NCBI GenBank assembly: GCA_030655735.1
Contig: JAUSPK010000203.1
Coordinates: 1-11,599, forward strand
DNA from: Syntrophales bacterium
Lineage (GTDB): Bacteria; Desulfobacterota; Syntrophia; Syntrophales; UBA2210
Direction: 5' to 3'
Length of the DNA stretch: 11,599 nucleotides
The notes under the pieces were generated by a model that saw only the letters and a program-made list of their open reading frames with translations, was not told the origin of the DNA and made no database searches. A program made the translations under genes and the position numbers. The stretch's first letter is position 1, and each line of letters starts with the position of its first letter. Positions 6,406-11,599 of the stretch are shown one piece after another.

Positions 6406-7104
6406 ATGAATGATTTTAGTCAAATGGACCGAACGTTTCATGTCATTATGAAGCGCATGGTTAAGACGGGTCAGGCACCGCATTATACAGAAATTGCACA
6501 GGAGTTGGGGATTTTACCGGATGAGGGGAGAAAGGCGCTCCATGCCCTTTTTGCCGCGGGGATTCCCGGCTGGCTTTTTTCGGATACAGACCTGATAACC
6601 TCCTTTGCACCTTTCAACAACCTTCCCACCCAGTTTCGGATCACCATTGATGGTGAGCAGAAATGGTTCGGTCAATGAGCTTTTGAATCGCTGGCGGTCT
6701 GCTGGCTTTTCCCTGGCAAAACCATTCGGATCGACTCACCATGTCTGGACTGTGGAGAGCCGATACGCGTAGAAATTAAAGACGGGGCCATTCAAAAAGA
6801 GGAGCCGAAGGGGGTGATTGGTCATGTATCTGTTCCCTTTGTTAAATGGCTGCAGAACGTCCCCTATGCCTGAAGTACCATGCTTTTCTTCCGGTCGGAA
6901 GAACACCTTCGAAACTGGCCTGGATTTGTTCCGGAAAGCCGGGAGGGAATCATTTCGTTGCCTGATCTGGTCAAGCTTTTTTCCGGAAACTATTTTAAAC
7001 GGCGCATGGACCCGGATTACGTTTCCCATCTCCGGGAGTATGGCTCCGAATTTATCAATGATCTTAAGAGTCTTGAAAACTCTGGATCCTTTTGGAAGGT
7101 ATAA
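6406..7104 (+). CDS. MerB-like (organomercurial lyase family) selenoprotein with two in-frame UGA/Sec codons
   Basis: One frame runs from ATG 6406 (AGGAGG 7 bases upstream) to TAA 7102-7104, giving 232 residues interrupted only by TGA at codon 91 (6676-6678) and codon 156 (6871-6873). The protein matches MerB end to end. It has an N-terminal winged-helix-like part (about residues 15-60, HYTEIAQELG), RITIDGEQKWFGQ leading to the first TGA, then AFESLAVCWLFPGKT, SPCLDCGEP (Cys113, Cys116), VPYA leading to the second TGA, then STMLFFRSEEHLRNW. In MerB R831b, Cys96, Asp99 and Cys159 cleave the C-Hg bond. The TGAs fall on Cys96 and Cys159, and Glu94 on Asp99. The TGA spacing is 65 residues against 63 in MerB. 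SECIS-like hairpins follow both. I infer Sec91 and Sec156. Mercury as substrate is unproven, since no other mer gene is in view. The hydrolase gene 36 bases downstream is probably co-transcribed. A pseudogene with two nonsense mutations is the alternative. Confidence 0.85.
6690..6706 (+). promoter_or_regulatory. SECIS-like hairpin for the first UGA (codon 91)
   Basis: GCTGGC (6690-6695) pairs with GCTGGC (6701-6706) over 6 bp, two of them G-U, closing the loop GGTCT (6696-6700). It begins after 11 bases from TGA 6676-6678 and spans 17 bases. The Escherichia coli fdhF minimal SECIS is also a 17-base hairpin 11 bases after its UGA, with an apical loop containing GGUCU that SelB binds. This is strong support for selenocysteine insertion. 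Confidence 0.75.
6886..6903 (+). promoter_or_regulatory. SECIS-like hairpin for the second UGA (codon 156)
   Basis: TTCTTCC (6886-6892) pairs perfectly with GGAAGAA (6897-6903), closing the tetraloop GGTC (6893-6896). It begins 12 bases after TGA 6871-6873. The loop guanines are 20-21 bases past the UGA, against 18-19 for the first hairpin. Position and loop fit a bacterial SECIS. Confidence 0.75.
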
Positions 7105-7140
7105 AGTACGGTCCCCAGAGGAGGGCTGGCGGCACCCTAG

Positions 7141-7992
7141 ATGCGTGATATGGACACCAAAATACCTCAGAAACTTGCGACTGGTGGACTGAATTGGAAA
7201 AGGGGCGTCCGTTCAACAGGATTGATTGCCCTGAGTGTCTATATCTTTTTTCTGCTCTACGGCATTTTTTTCGGGGATCGCCTCATTTTTCAGCCTCAAC
7301 CATCATCATATACGGATACTAACCAGATACTCAAACTGAAAACCATAAATGGCGCAATCATTTCAGTCCTCTATCTGCCCAATCCCGGGGCGGCATATAC
7401 GATTTTGTACAGTCATGGGAATGCCGAAGACTTGGGTAATATTCGGGAGGTCCTTAACCAATTCCACCAACACGGCTTCTCGGTGATCGCGTATGATTAC
7501 AGCGGCTACGGCACGAGCTCCGGAAAACCTTCAGAGGATGCCTCTTATGCCGACATTTCAGCTGTCTATGAATATGCCGTTCGGGAGATTGGCCTTCGCC
7601 CAGAAAATATACTGCTCATTGGGAGATCAGTTGGTGGCGGCCCCTCTCTCGATCTGGCGGTCAGGAAAACCGTCGGAGGCCTGATTCTCGAAAGTTCATT
7701 TGTGTCAGCATTCCGGGTAGTCACAACCGTTCCTCTCTTTCCAGTTGACAAGTTTAACAATCTCAACAAGATCAAAGCCCTTTCCTGCCCCGTCCTCGTC
7801 ATCCACGGAAAACAGGATTCCATTATTCCTTTCTGGCACGGAGAACGGCTCTATGATGAGGCAAATCCTCCGAAAATGAAATTCTGGGTTGATGCGGCAC
7901 GCCACAATGATGTTATGTGGAGTGCGGGGAAAGAATATTGGGATACAGTTGAACGGTTTGTAGCTCTCGTTGAGGACCGGCTAGAGAATTGA
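7141..7992 (+). CDS. Membrane-anchored alpha/beta hydrolase (Bem46/ABHD13-17-like)
   Basis: The product is a 283-residue serine hydrolase of the alpha/beta fold. One hydrophobic segment at residues 27-45 follows basic residues (WKRGVR) and should act as a signal anchor, leaving the catalytic domain outside the inner membrane. Visible signatures are SHGNAEDLG at 91-99 (oxyanion region), YDYSGYGTSSGKP at 118-130, the nucleophile elbow GRSVGGG with Ser163, HGKQDSIIP with Asp226, and ARHNDV with His255. These make a complete triad, and the layout matches Bem46/ABHD13/ABHD17 relatives. The substrate is unknown. An in-frame TAG lies directly before ATG 7141. GGAGGG is 15 bases away, longer than ideal, so the ATG at 7150 could also be used. 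The 36-base gap after the Sec-MerB-like gene suggests one transcript, but no functional link is evident. Confidence 0.85.
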   Translation: MRDMDTKIPQKLATGGLNWKRGVRSTGLIALSVYIFFLLYGIFFGDRLIFQPQPSSYTDTNQILKLKTINGAIISVLYLPNPGAAYTILYSHGNAEDLGNIREVLNQFHQHGFSVIAYDYSGYGTSSGKPSEDASYADISAVYEYAVREIGLRPENILLIGRSVGGGPSLDLAVRKTVGGLILESSFVSAFRVVTTVPLFPVDKFNNLNKIKALSCPVLVIHGKQDSIIPFWHGERLYDEANPPKMKFWVDAARHNDVMWSAGKEYWDTVERFVALVEDRLEN

Positions 7993-8026
7993 CGTAAACT
8001 ACGGACAAGGTAATCGATGAAATCTG

Positions 8027-9235
8027 TTAAACGGGGGCCTGCCCTTTTGGCCTTCTGTTGTGGGAAGGTCTATAGGGTCTTCTTGTCTTGTGGGATTGTT
8101 CAGCCGCGGCCTCGGTATCTCCCTGAAGAGGATCCTTCCCTATCCACAGAGGGACGACCTTCTGCTTTCGCATAAGCGTCCGCAGATTGGGAAGGTCGCG
8201 CTTGGTCAAGAAGGTAAGGGCCTTGCCCTTTCTACCCATTCTTCCCGAACGTCCTGTACGATGGGTATACTGTTCCCCGTCTCCCGGGAAATCCCAATTT
8301 ATCACATGCGATACATTGGAAAAGTCCAATCCCCGGCCGGCGACATCGGTGGCTATCAAGTAGCGCACCTTGTTGTTCCGGTAGTGCCTATAGATAGAAG
8401 AGCGCTTGTCCTGGCTCAGTCCTGCGTGGATATACTCTATATTCTTAAAGTCTTTCTTCATATTTTTGAAGAGGGCATCCACCCTGTGACGGGCGTTGCA
8501 GAAGATGATCGCCTGGGTGATATCCTCCTCTTCGAGATATCGTATCAGCTCCGCCTCTTTGTTTTTCGAGTTCAGGTATTCGAAATAATGTTCGATGCTC
8601 TCAGGGGATGGTCTGTCGTTTATAAGAGAAATATGCTGAGGGTTATGGAGCGTCTTGTCTACCAGTTTCTTTATTTCGTCATCCATCGTAGCGGCAAAGA
8701 GGAGCGTCTGGTGTTCCTGAAGGATGCAGGACATGATAAACTCGATATCTTCCAAGAAGCCTACCTTCAAAAGTTCATCGGCCTCATCCAGTATAACGCA
8801 TTTGATGTGGGACAGGTTGACCGTCCCGTCATACATCAGATCGATAAGCCGCCCCGGCGTCGCGACAAGGATATGCACCTTGTGATTGAGCTTGGCTGTC
8901 TGGATGCTCTTACTGAACCCTCCGTATACCGCGAAGGGAACAACATCGGTCTTAACCGCGACACTATGGATATCATTCACATACTGGATGCACAATTCAC
9001 GGGTCGGAACGATGACGAGGGCCTGGATGGCGTTAAGGGTCGTATCAACCTTTTGAATGAGGGGGATTGCGCAGGCCGCCGTCTTTCCGGAACCGGTCTC
9101 GGCAAGGGCACAGAGGTCCTTGCCGGCGGAAATCACCGGATAAGACGCCTCCTGAATGGGCGTCATCTCATCATACCCCAGTTTCACGATTGATTCGGAG
9201 ATGTTGGGGGGGAGGTTTAATTCACTGAATTTCAT
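8027..9235 (-). CDS. DEAD-box ATP-dependent RNA helicase
   Basis: This 402-residue cytoplasmic RNA helicase has a complete two-lobe core. The Q motif GYDEMTPIQ is at residues 20-28, Walker A AETGSGKT at 45-52, PTREL at 77-81, TPGR at 126-129 and DEAD at 150-153. The SAT motif reads AAT at 181-183. The second lobe has the TDVAGRGLD motif to residue 304 and HRTGRSGR at 325-332. The tail from about residue 375 is short and basic (KTRRPYRP, HNRRPKGQ), as in RhlE/CsdA-type bacterial helicases, and would bind RNA non-specifically. The start is ATG at 9235-9233. Its ribosome binding site is weak, and the promoter at 9262-9290 would give a leader of only about 20 bases. The gene converges with the alpha/beta hydrolase and stands alone. 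A role in ribosome assembly or RNA turnover is inferred from the family. Confidence 0.93.
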   Translation of the reverse strand: MKFSELNLPPNISESIVKLGYDEMTPIQEASYPVISAGKDLCALAETGSGKTAACAIPLIQKVDTTLNAIQALVIVPTRELCIQYVNDIHSVAVKTDVVPFAVYGGFSKSIQTAKLNHKVHILVATPGRLIDLMYDGTVNLSHIKCVILDEADELLKVGFLEDIEFIMSCILQEHQTLLFAATMDDEIKKLVDKTLHNPQHISLINDRPSPESIEHYFEYLNSKNKEAELIRYLEEEDITQAIIFCNARHRVDALFKNMKKDFKNIEYIHAGLSQDKRSSIYRHYRNNKVRYLIATDVAGRGLDFSNVSHVINWDFPGDGEQYTHRTGRSGRMGRKGKALTFLTKRDLPNLRTLMRKQKVVPLWIGKDPLQGDTEAAAEQSHKTRRPYRPSHNRRPKGQAPV

Positions 9236-9261
9236 CTAGGATTTCTCATGTATCTGGCGGG

Positions 9262-9290
9262 ACTATACATGATCAGGTTCCTTTTATCAA
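9262..9290 (-). promoter_or_regulatory. Sigma70-type promoter of the DEAD-box helicase gene
   Basis: On the minus strand TTGATA (9290-9285) and TATAGT (9267-9262) are separated by 17 bases, with 5 of 6 matches in each box. Initiation near 9255 leaves about 20 bases before the ATG at 9235. Confidence 0.6.
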
Positions 9291-9353
9291 TATAATTTTC
9301 TAAGACCTTGAATAACGATAAAACAGGGTTCTCCTCCCGATTAGTTGATGCAA

Positions 9354-9482
9354 AAGATTCAAGGATTCAGGGGGTCGAGTGCTTTGTAAATTGCTAAACA
9401 TAGCTGACAGGACCTTTGCCAAACTTTTAACTATTTATAATTCTTGAACATTTTACTTGAACCCTTGACCACTTGAATCCTT
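9354..9482. repeat. Imperfect inverted repeat of about 27 bases around an AT-rich core
   Basis: The arm at 9354-9379 (AAGATTCAAGGATTCAGGGG and following bases) resembles the reverse complement of the arm at 9456-9482 (CTTGAACCCTTGACCACTTG and following bases), with roughly 20 of 27 positions matching. Between them lie 76 AT-rich bases with no ORF. Each arm also contains internal ATTCAAG/CTTGAA copies. It could be a degenerate MITE-like or REP-like element. The whole stretch 9291-9524 contains no gene that I can support. Confidence 0.4.
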
Positions 9483-9524
9483 ATGATCCTATCATCTCTT
9501 TTGGAGATGACCCTAAAACGGGGG

Positions 9525-9602
9525 CTAGTATGCCGATTTGCCGATAAAAAAGCGTTCGGGATCGTAGGACCTCAAAAGCATAAGCTCTTCATCGGTGGGC
9601 AT
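9525..9602 (-). CDS. Possible 25-residue ORF, or the severed C-terminal tail of the zinc-ribbon gene
   Basis: ATG 9602-9600 to TAG 9527-9525 encodes an acidic then aromatic peptide with PTDEELMLLRSYDPERFF. It is in exactly the same frame as the upstream zinc-ribbon gene and is separated from it only by TAA (9623-9621) and six codons. GGGGG stands about 8 bases before the ATG, so independent, coupled translation is possible. The composition looks protein-like rather than random. I favour a former tail cut off by a TAA mutation, but cannot exclude a real micropeptide. Confidence 0.3.
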   Translation of the reverse strand: MPTDEELMLLRSYDPERFFIGKSAY

Positions 9603-9620
9603 CTCCTGCCCCCAATCCGC

Positions 9621-9860
9621 TTATCCCGTGTCGCCTTCTATGATGGCGCCACATTCTTCACAGCGGTATCGGACAGTTGCCCCCTCCGGCGCTGCTATCT
9701 TCTCAAAGTCATACCTTCTCTCGCCACTTGTCTCAAAACATTCAGGGCACCACCCTTTTTTCAGTTCATCGACCGCGATTGTCAGATGGCAGTGTCGACA
9801 GCGCACCCTGTCATTGTCTTCGGAGAGCAATACGAGCTGACTGTGTCTGCAGGAATTCAT
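9621..9860 (-). CDS. Small zinc-ribbon protein of unknown function
   Basis: The 79-residue product carries paired cysteines typical of zinc ribbons: CRHC at 21-24 with CPEC at 38-41 (one complete four-cysteine knuckle pair), CEEC at 67-70, and a lone Cys4. No enzyme domain, signal peptide or membrane segment is visible. The CxxC pattern suggests a structural zinc site for protein or nucleic-acid contact. The start is ATG 9860-9858; a run of six Gs lies 15 bases upstream, which is a poor ribosome binding site, but no better in-frame start exists. The frame continues for 28 sense codons past its TAA to a TAG at 9527-9525, so the protein may once have been 100+ residues, or may be so in relatives. 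It lies between the helicase and the acyl-CoA synthetase gene, without a clear partner. Confidence 0.65.
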   Translation of the reverse strand: MNSCRHSQLVLLSEDNDRVRCRHCHLTIAVDELKKGWCPECFETSGERRYDFEKIAAPEGATVRYRCEECGAIIEGDTG

Positions 9861-9992
9861 GGCGACAAATCCGATCCCCCCTTGGAATGTATCTGTTTAA
9901 CCTTCGTTCCTCAGATTTGTCAAAGATTAATTCCACGGTGACAGGGTACATCGTTATTCATTTCCGGAGGAGAGGATCGAAAGGTCTTTTTA

Positions 9993-10021
9993 TTGACAGT
10001 CCGGAGCCTTTACCCTATAGT
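9993..10021 (+). promoter_or_regulatory. Near-consensus sigma70 promoter for the acyl-CoA synthetase gene
   Basis: A perfect TTGACA at 9993-9998 and TATAGT at 10016-10021 are separated by exactly 17 bases. Transcription would start near 10028, about 43 bases before the ATG at 10071. This is the strongest promoter in the window and suggests high constitutive expression. Confidence 0.75.
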
Positions 10022-10070
10022 ACGCCTGCTTTTTCCGGAATAATAATTCGCACATACCCGGGGGCATGAA

Positions 10071-11543
10071 ATGAACAAAACAAGGCATCCCACCTCTTCC
10101 GACCTGGCAGGGTTCTTTAAACCAAAGAGTATCGCCATTATCGGTGTCTCCCGGAGTGTTTCCAGCTTCGGGGGAATGAGTTTTTTGAATCACTTTCTCA
10201 AGGCCGGATATCCGGGGACTATCTACCCGATCAACCCCAGAGCTGACGACGTTCAGGGGATCAGGGCCTATCCTGATCTGGCATCGCTCCCGGAGATTCC
10301 GGATCTCGTCATGATAGCGATCCAGGCCCCTGCCGTGCCCACCATCCTCGAGGAGTGCGGCCGCCTGGGAATCAGGTACATCCACATCCTCTCCGCCGGG
10401 TTCAGCGAACTCGGGACAGAGGAGGGAGCAATACTCGAGAAACGGGTGGCCTCCATCGCGGCCGAGCATAATCTTCTTATCATGGGGCCGAACTGCATGG
10501 GGCCATACTGTCCCGCCGCAAAAGTGACGGCCTGGGGGGCCATTCCGGGAAAGGACGGCGGTCTCGGAATCATCTCTCAGAGCGGCGGCATAACGCAGAG
10601 GCTGACCGAGCAGGTCTCATCACTGGGCGTGGGGGTGAGCAAGGCGGCCAGCATCGGAAATGCTGCGGTCCTCGACAGCCCTGACTACCTCGAGTACATG
10701 GCCGACGATGATGACATCGATGTTATCGCGATGTACCTGGAGAGTGTCCGGGACGGGAGGCGCCTCTTCGAACTTGCCCAGGGCGCAACACCTCGGAAAC
10801 CCATTGTCCTCCTGAAGGGAGGGCAGACACAGGTGGGGGCCGCCACGGTGGCATCCCACACGGGGAGCATGGCGGGCAACCAGTGCCTGTGGAATGCCTT
10901 CTTCGAGCAGACGGGCGTCACCCCCGTATCATGCATGAACGAGTGGGCGGATGCGATTCTGGCATTTTCATCCCTTCCGGAGACCGCTGGAGACGGCGTC
11001 TTTATCATCGGCGGGGGTGGCGGAAACAGCGTTATCTTCTCCGACGGCGCCGTCAGGGAAGGACTCACCGTTCCATCACTGTCCCCCGAGAGCATGGAAG
11101 TGATCCGTCCTATGGTTCCCGTGGCGGGGAGTATAGCCGGCAATCCTCTCGATCTGTGGGAGACCTTTGTGAACGGCGACCGCCTGTGCGATCTTCTGGA
11201 TGTGGCGTACCGCGACCCGCACGTCCACATGGTGATCGTCGATCGTCTGATTCCGCGCATAGCCTTTCACAGCGCCGAGATGCCCGATCCGACCCCCGGA
11301 ATAATCGATTTTATACGGACCTGCGATAAGAGAAAGCCGACGGTCTTCACCATCGACTATGATGGAGGCGACCTGGAGCTGAACGCTCAGGGAGCGGCCC
11401 TCAGGTGCCGCTTCTGCGAAGCGGGAATCCCCGCTTATCCATCATTCGAGAGGGCTATCCGCGCGCTCGCCCATTTTCAGAGATATCACCATCGGCTGCA
11501 GAAGAGGACATCGAGGAATCAGAGTTTTTCAGAGGGTGCGTAA
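10071..11543 (+). CDS. Acyl-CoA synthetase (NDP-forming) alpha subunit / CoA-binding protein
   Basis: The 490-residue product has the alpha-subunit layout of ADP-forming acetate/acyl-CoA synthetases, which convert acyl-CoA, ADP and phosphate to acid, CoA and ATP. Residues 10-140 are the CoA-binding Rossmann domain (FFKPKSIAIIGVS, YPINPR, SAGFSELG, MGPNCMGPY). About 160-300 is a succinyl-CoA-synthetase-like domain, with SQSGGITQ at 169-176 and VASHTGSMAGN at 260-270. His263 there corresponds to the phosphohistidine of the family. About 305-460 is the third domain (IIGGGGGNS, AGNPLDLWE). The ATP-grasp beta part is absent, and a gene on the opposite strand follows, so beta must be encoded elsewhere. 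GGGGG ends 6 bases before ATG 10071. A competing ATG at 10066 is out of frame and ends after two codons. The gene overlaps the convergent GNAT gene by 25 bases. Confidence 0.87.
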   Translation: MNKTRHPTSSDLAGFFKPKSIAIIGVSRSVSSFGGMSFLNHFLKAGYPGTIYPINPRADDVQGIRAYPDLASLPEIPDLVMIAIQAPAVPTILEECGRLGIRYIHILSAGFSELGTEEGAILEKRVASIAAEHNLLIMGPNCMGPYCPAAKVTAWGAIPGKDGGLGIISQSGGITQRLTEQVSSLGVGVSKAASIGNAAVLDSPDYLEYMADDDDIDVIAMYLESVRDGRRLFELAQGATPRKPIVLLKGGQTQVGAATVASHTGSMAGNQCLWNAFFEQTGVTPVSCMNEWADAILAFSSLPETAGDGVFIIGGGGGNSVIFSDGAVREGLTVPSLSPESMEVIRPMVPVAGSIAGNPLDLWETFVNGDRLCDLLDVAYRDPHVHMVIVDRLIPRIAFHSAEMPDPTPGIIDFIRTCDKRKPTVFTIDYDGGDLELNAQGAALRCRFCEAGIPAYPSFERAIRALAHFQRYHHRLQKRTSRNQSFSEGA

Positions 11544-11599
11544 ACCCGATAGTTGTAAGGATTGCTGAACCCTATCCTCTCATATACCGGCCTCCCCAT
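11519..11599 (-). CDS. C-terminal end of a GNAT-family N-acetyltransferase, cut by the right edge
   Basis: On the minus strand the last 81 bases read as 26 codons plus TGA. The encoded GRPVYERIGF is the typical acetyl-CoA-binding helix and beta turn near the end of GNAT acetyltransferases (pattern GRPxYExLGF). It is followed by NPYNYRVYAPSEKL, matching the usual final strand. The start lies outside the window; the ATG at the very edge is internal to the family motif and is not a start. The 3' end overlaps the end of the acyl-CoA synthetase gene by 25 bases in convergent orientation. Confidence 0.6.
   Translation of the reverse strand: MGRPVYERIGFSNPYNYRVYAPSEKL

Noticed and set aside
6244..6483. 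Minus-strand 79-codon frame overlapping the start of the MerB-like gene
   Set aside because: No ribosome binding site and no recognised domain, and it overlaps a real start. Only its non-overlapping part is mentioned, as a possible RNA or repeat.
6406..6678. A complete 90-residue gene ending at TGA 6678, with a separate 74-residue gene at 6880-7104
   Set aside because: Both pieces are in one frame, and the sequence between and across the TGAs matches MerB continuously. The second piece has no ribosome binding site. The selenoprotein reading explains all of it.
6406..7104. Pseudogene of an organomercurial lyase with two nonsense mutations
   Set aside because: Both stops are TGA, both replace the two catalytic cysteines, both have correctly placed GGUC-loop hairpins, and no frameshift occurs over 699 bases.
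8060..9193. Long plus-strand open frame (377 codons) opposite the DEAD-box helicase
   Set aside because: It is antisense to a gene with all helicase motifs, shows no domain of its own, and is a codon-bias shadow.

Overview
The window looks like a chromosomal segment of an anaerobic bacterium, most plausibly of the Desulfobacterota/'deltaproteobacterial' type (Syntrophales-like). This placement is inferred from gene content: a two-subunit 2-oxoacid:ferredoxin oxidoreductase, an ADP-forming acyl-CoA synthetase alpha subunit, a thiolase, CCG-type Fe-S protein debris and a selenocysteine-encoding gene. No rRNA, tRNA, CRISPR array, transposase or phage gene was seen.

Layout from left to right. 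A minus-strand remnant of a CCG-domain Fe-S protein runs off the left edge (1-119). It is followed by an SMP-30/gluconolactonase-like gene (123-992) with a good terminator, then a Cys-containing DUF6125-like gene (1247-1756). A sigma70-type promoter with a long leader precedes korA-korB-like genes (2065-3786, 3800-4666). A minus-strand thiolase (4857-6068) converges on them. A 337-base intergenic stretch (6069-6405) holds a minus-strand terminator and a paired-end element. Next come a MerB-like gene (6406-7104) and a membrane-anchored alpha/beta hydrolase (7141-7992) 36 bases after it. A minus-strand DEAD-box RNA helicase (8027-9235) has its own promoter. Then come an inverted repeat, a small zinc-ribbon gene with an odd in-frame tail (9525-9860, minus), a consensus promoter, the acyl-CoA synthetase alpha subunit (10071-11543), and the C-terminus of a GNAT acetyltransferase on the minus strand at the right edge.

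The outstanding feature is 6406-7104. Read conventionally it is two short ORFs, but one uninterrupted 232-residue frame spans both if two in-frame TGA codons are read through. Both TGAs fall where MerB organomercurial lyase has its catalytic cysteines (Cys96 and Cys159 of the R831b enzyme). Each TGA is followed after 11-12 bases by a hairpin with a GGUC-type apical loop, which is the layout of a bacterial SECIS element. The gene therefore most likely encodes a MerB-family selenoprotein with two selenocysteines at the two active-site thiol positions. A conventional gene caller would truncate it or call it a pseudogene.

Metabolically, the KorAB-like enzyme would make acyl-CoA and reduced ferredoxin from 2-oxoacids. 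The thiolase would cleave or condense acyl-CoA, and the acyl-CoA synthetase subunit could recover ATP from acyl-CoA. These genes are in separate transcription units, so the link is a shared theme rather than a proven pathway.
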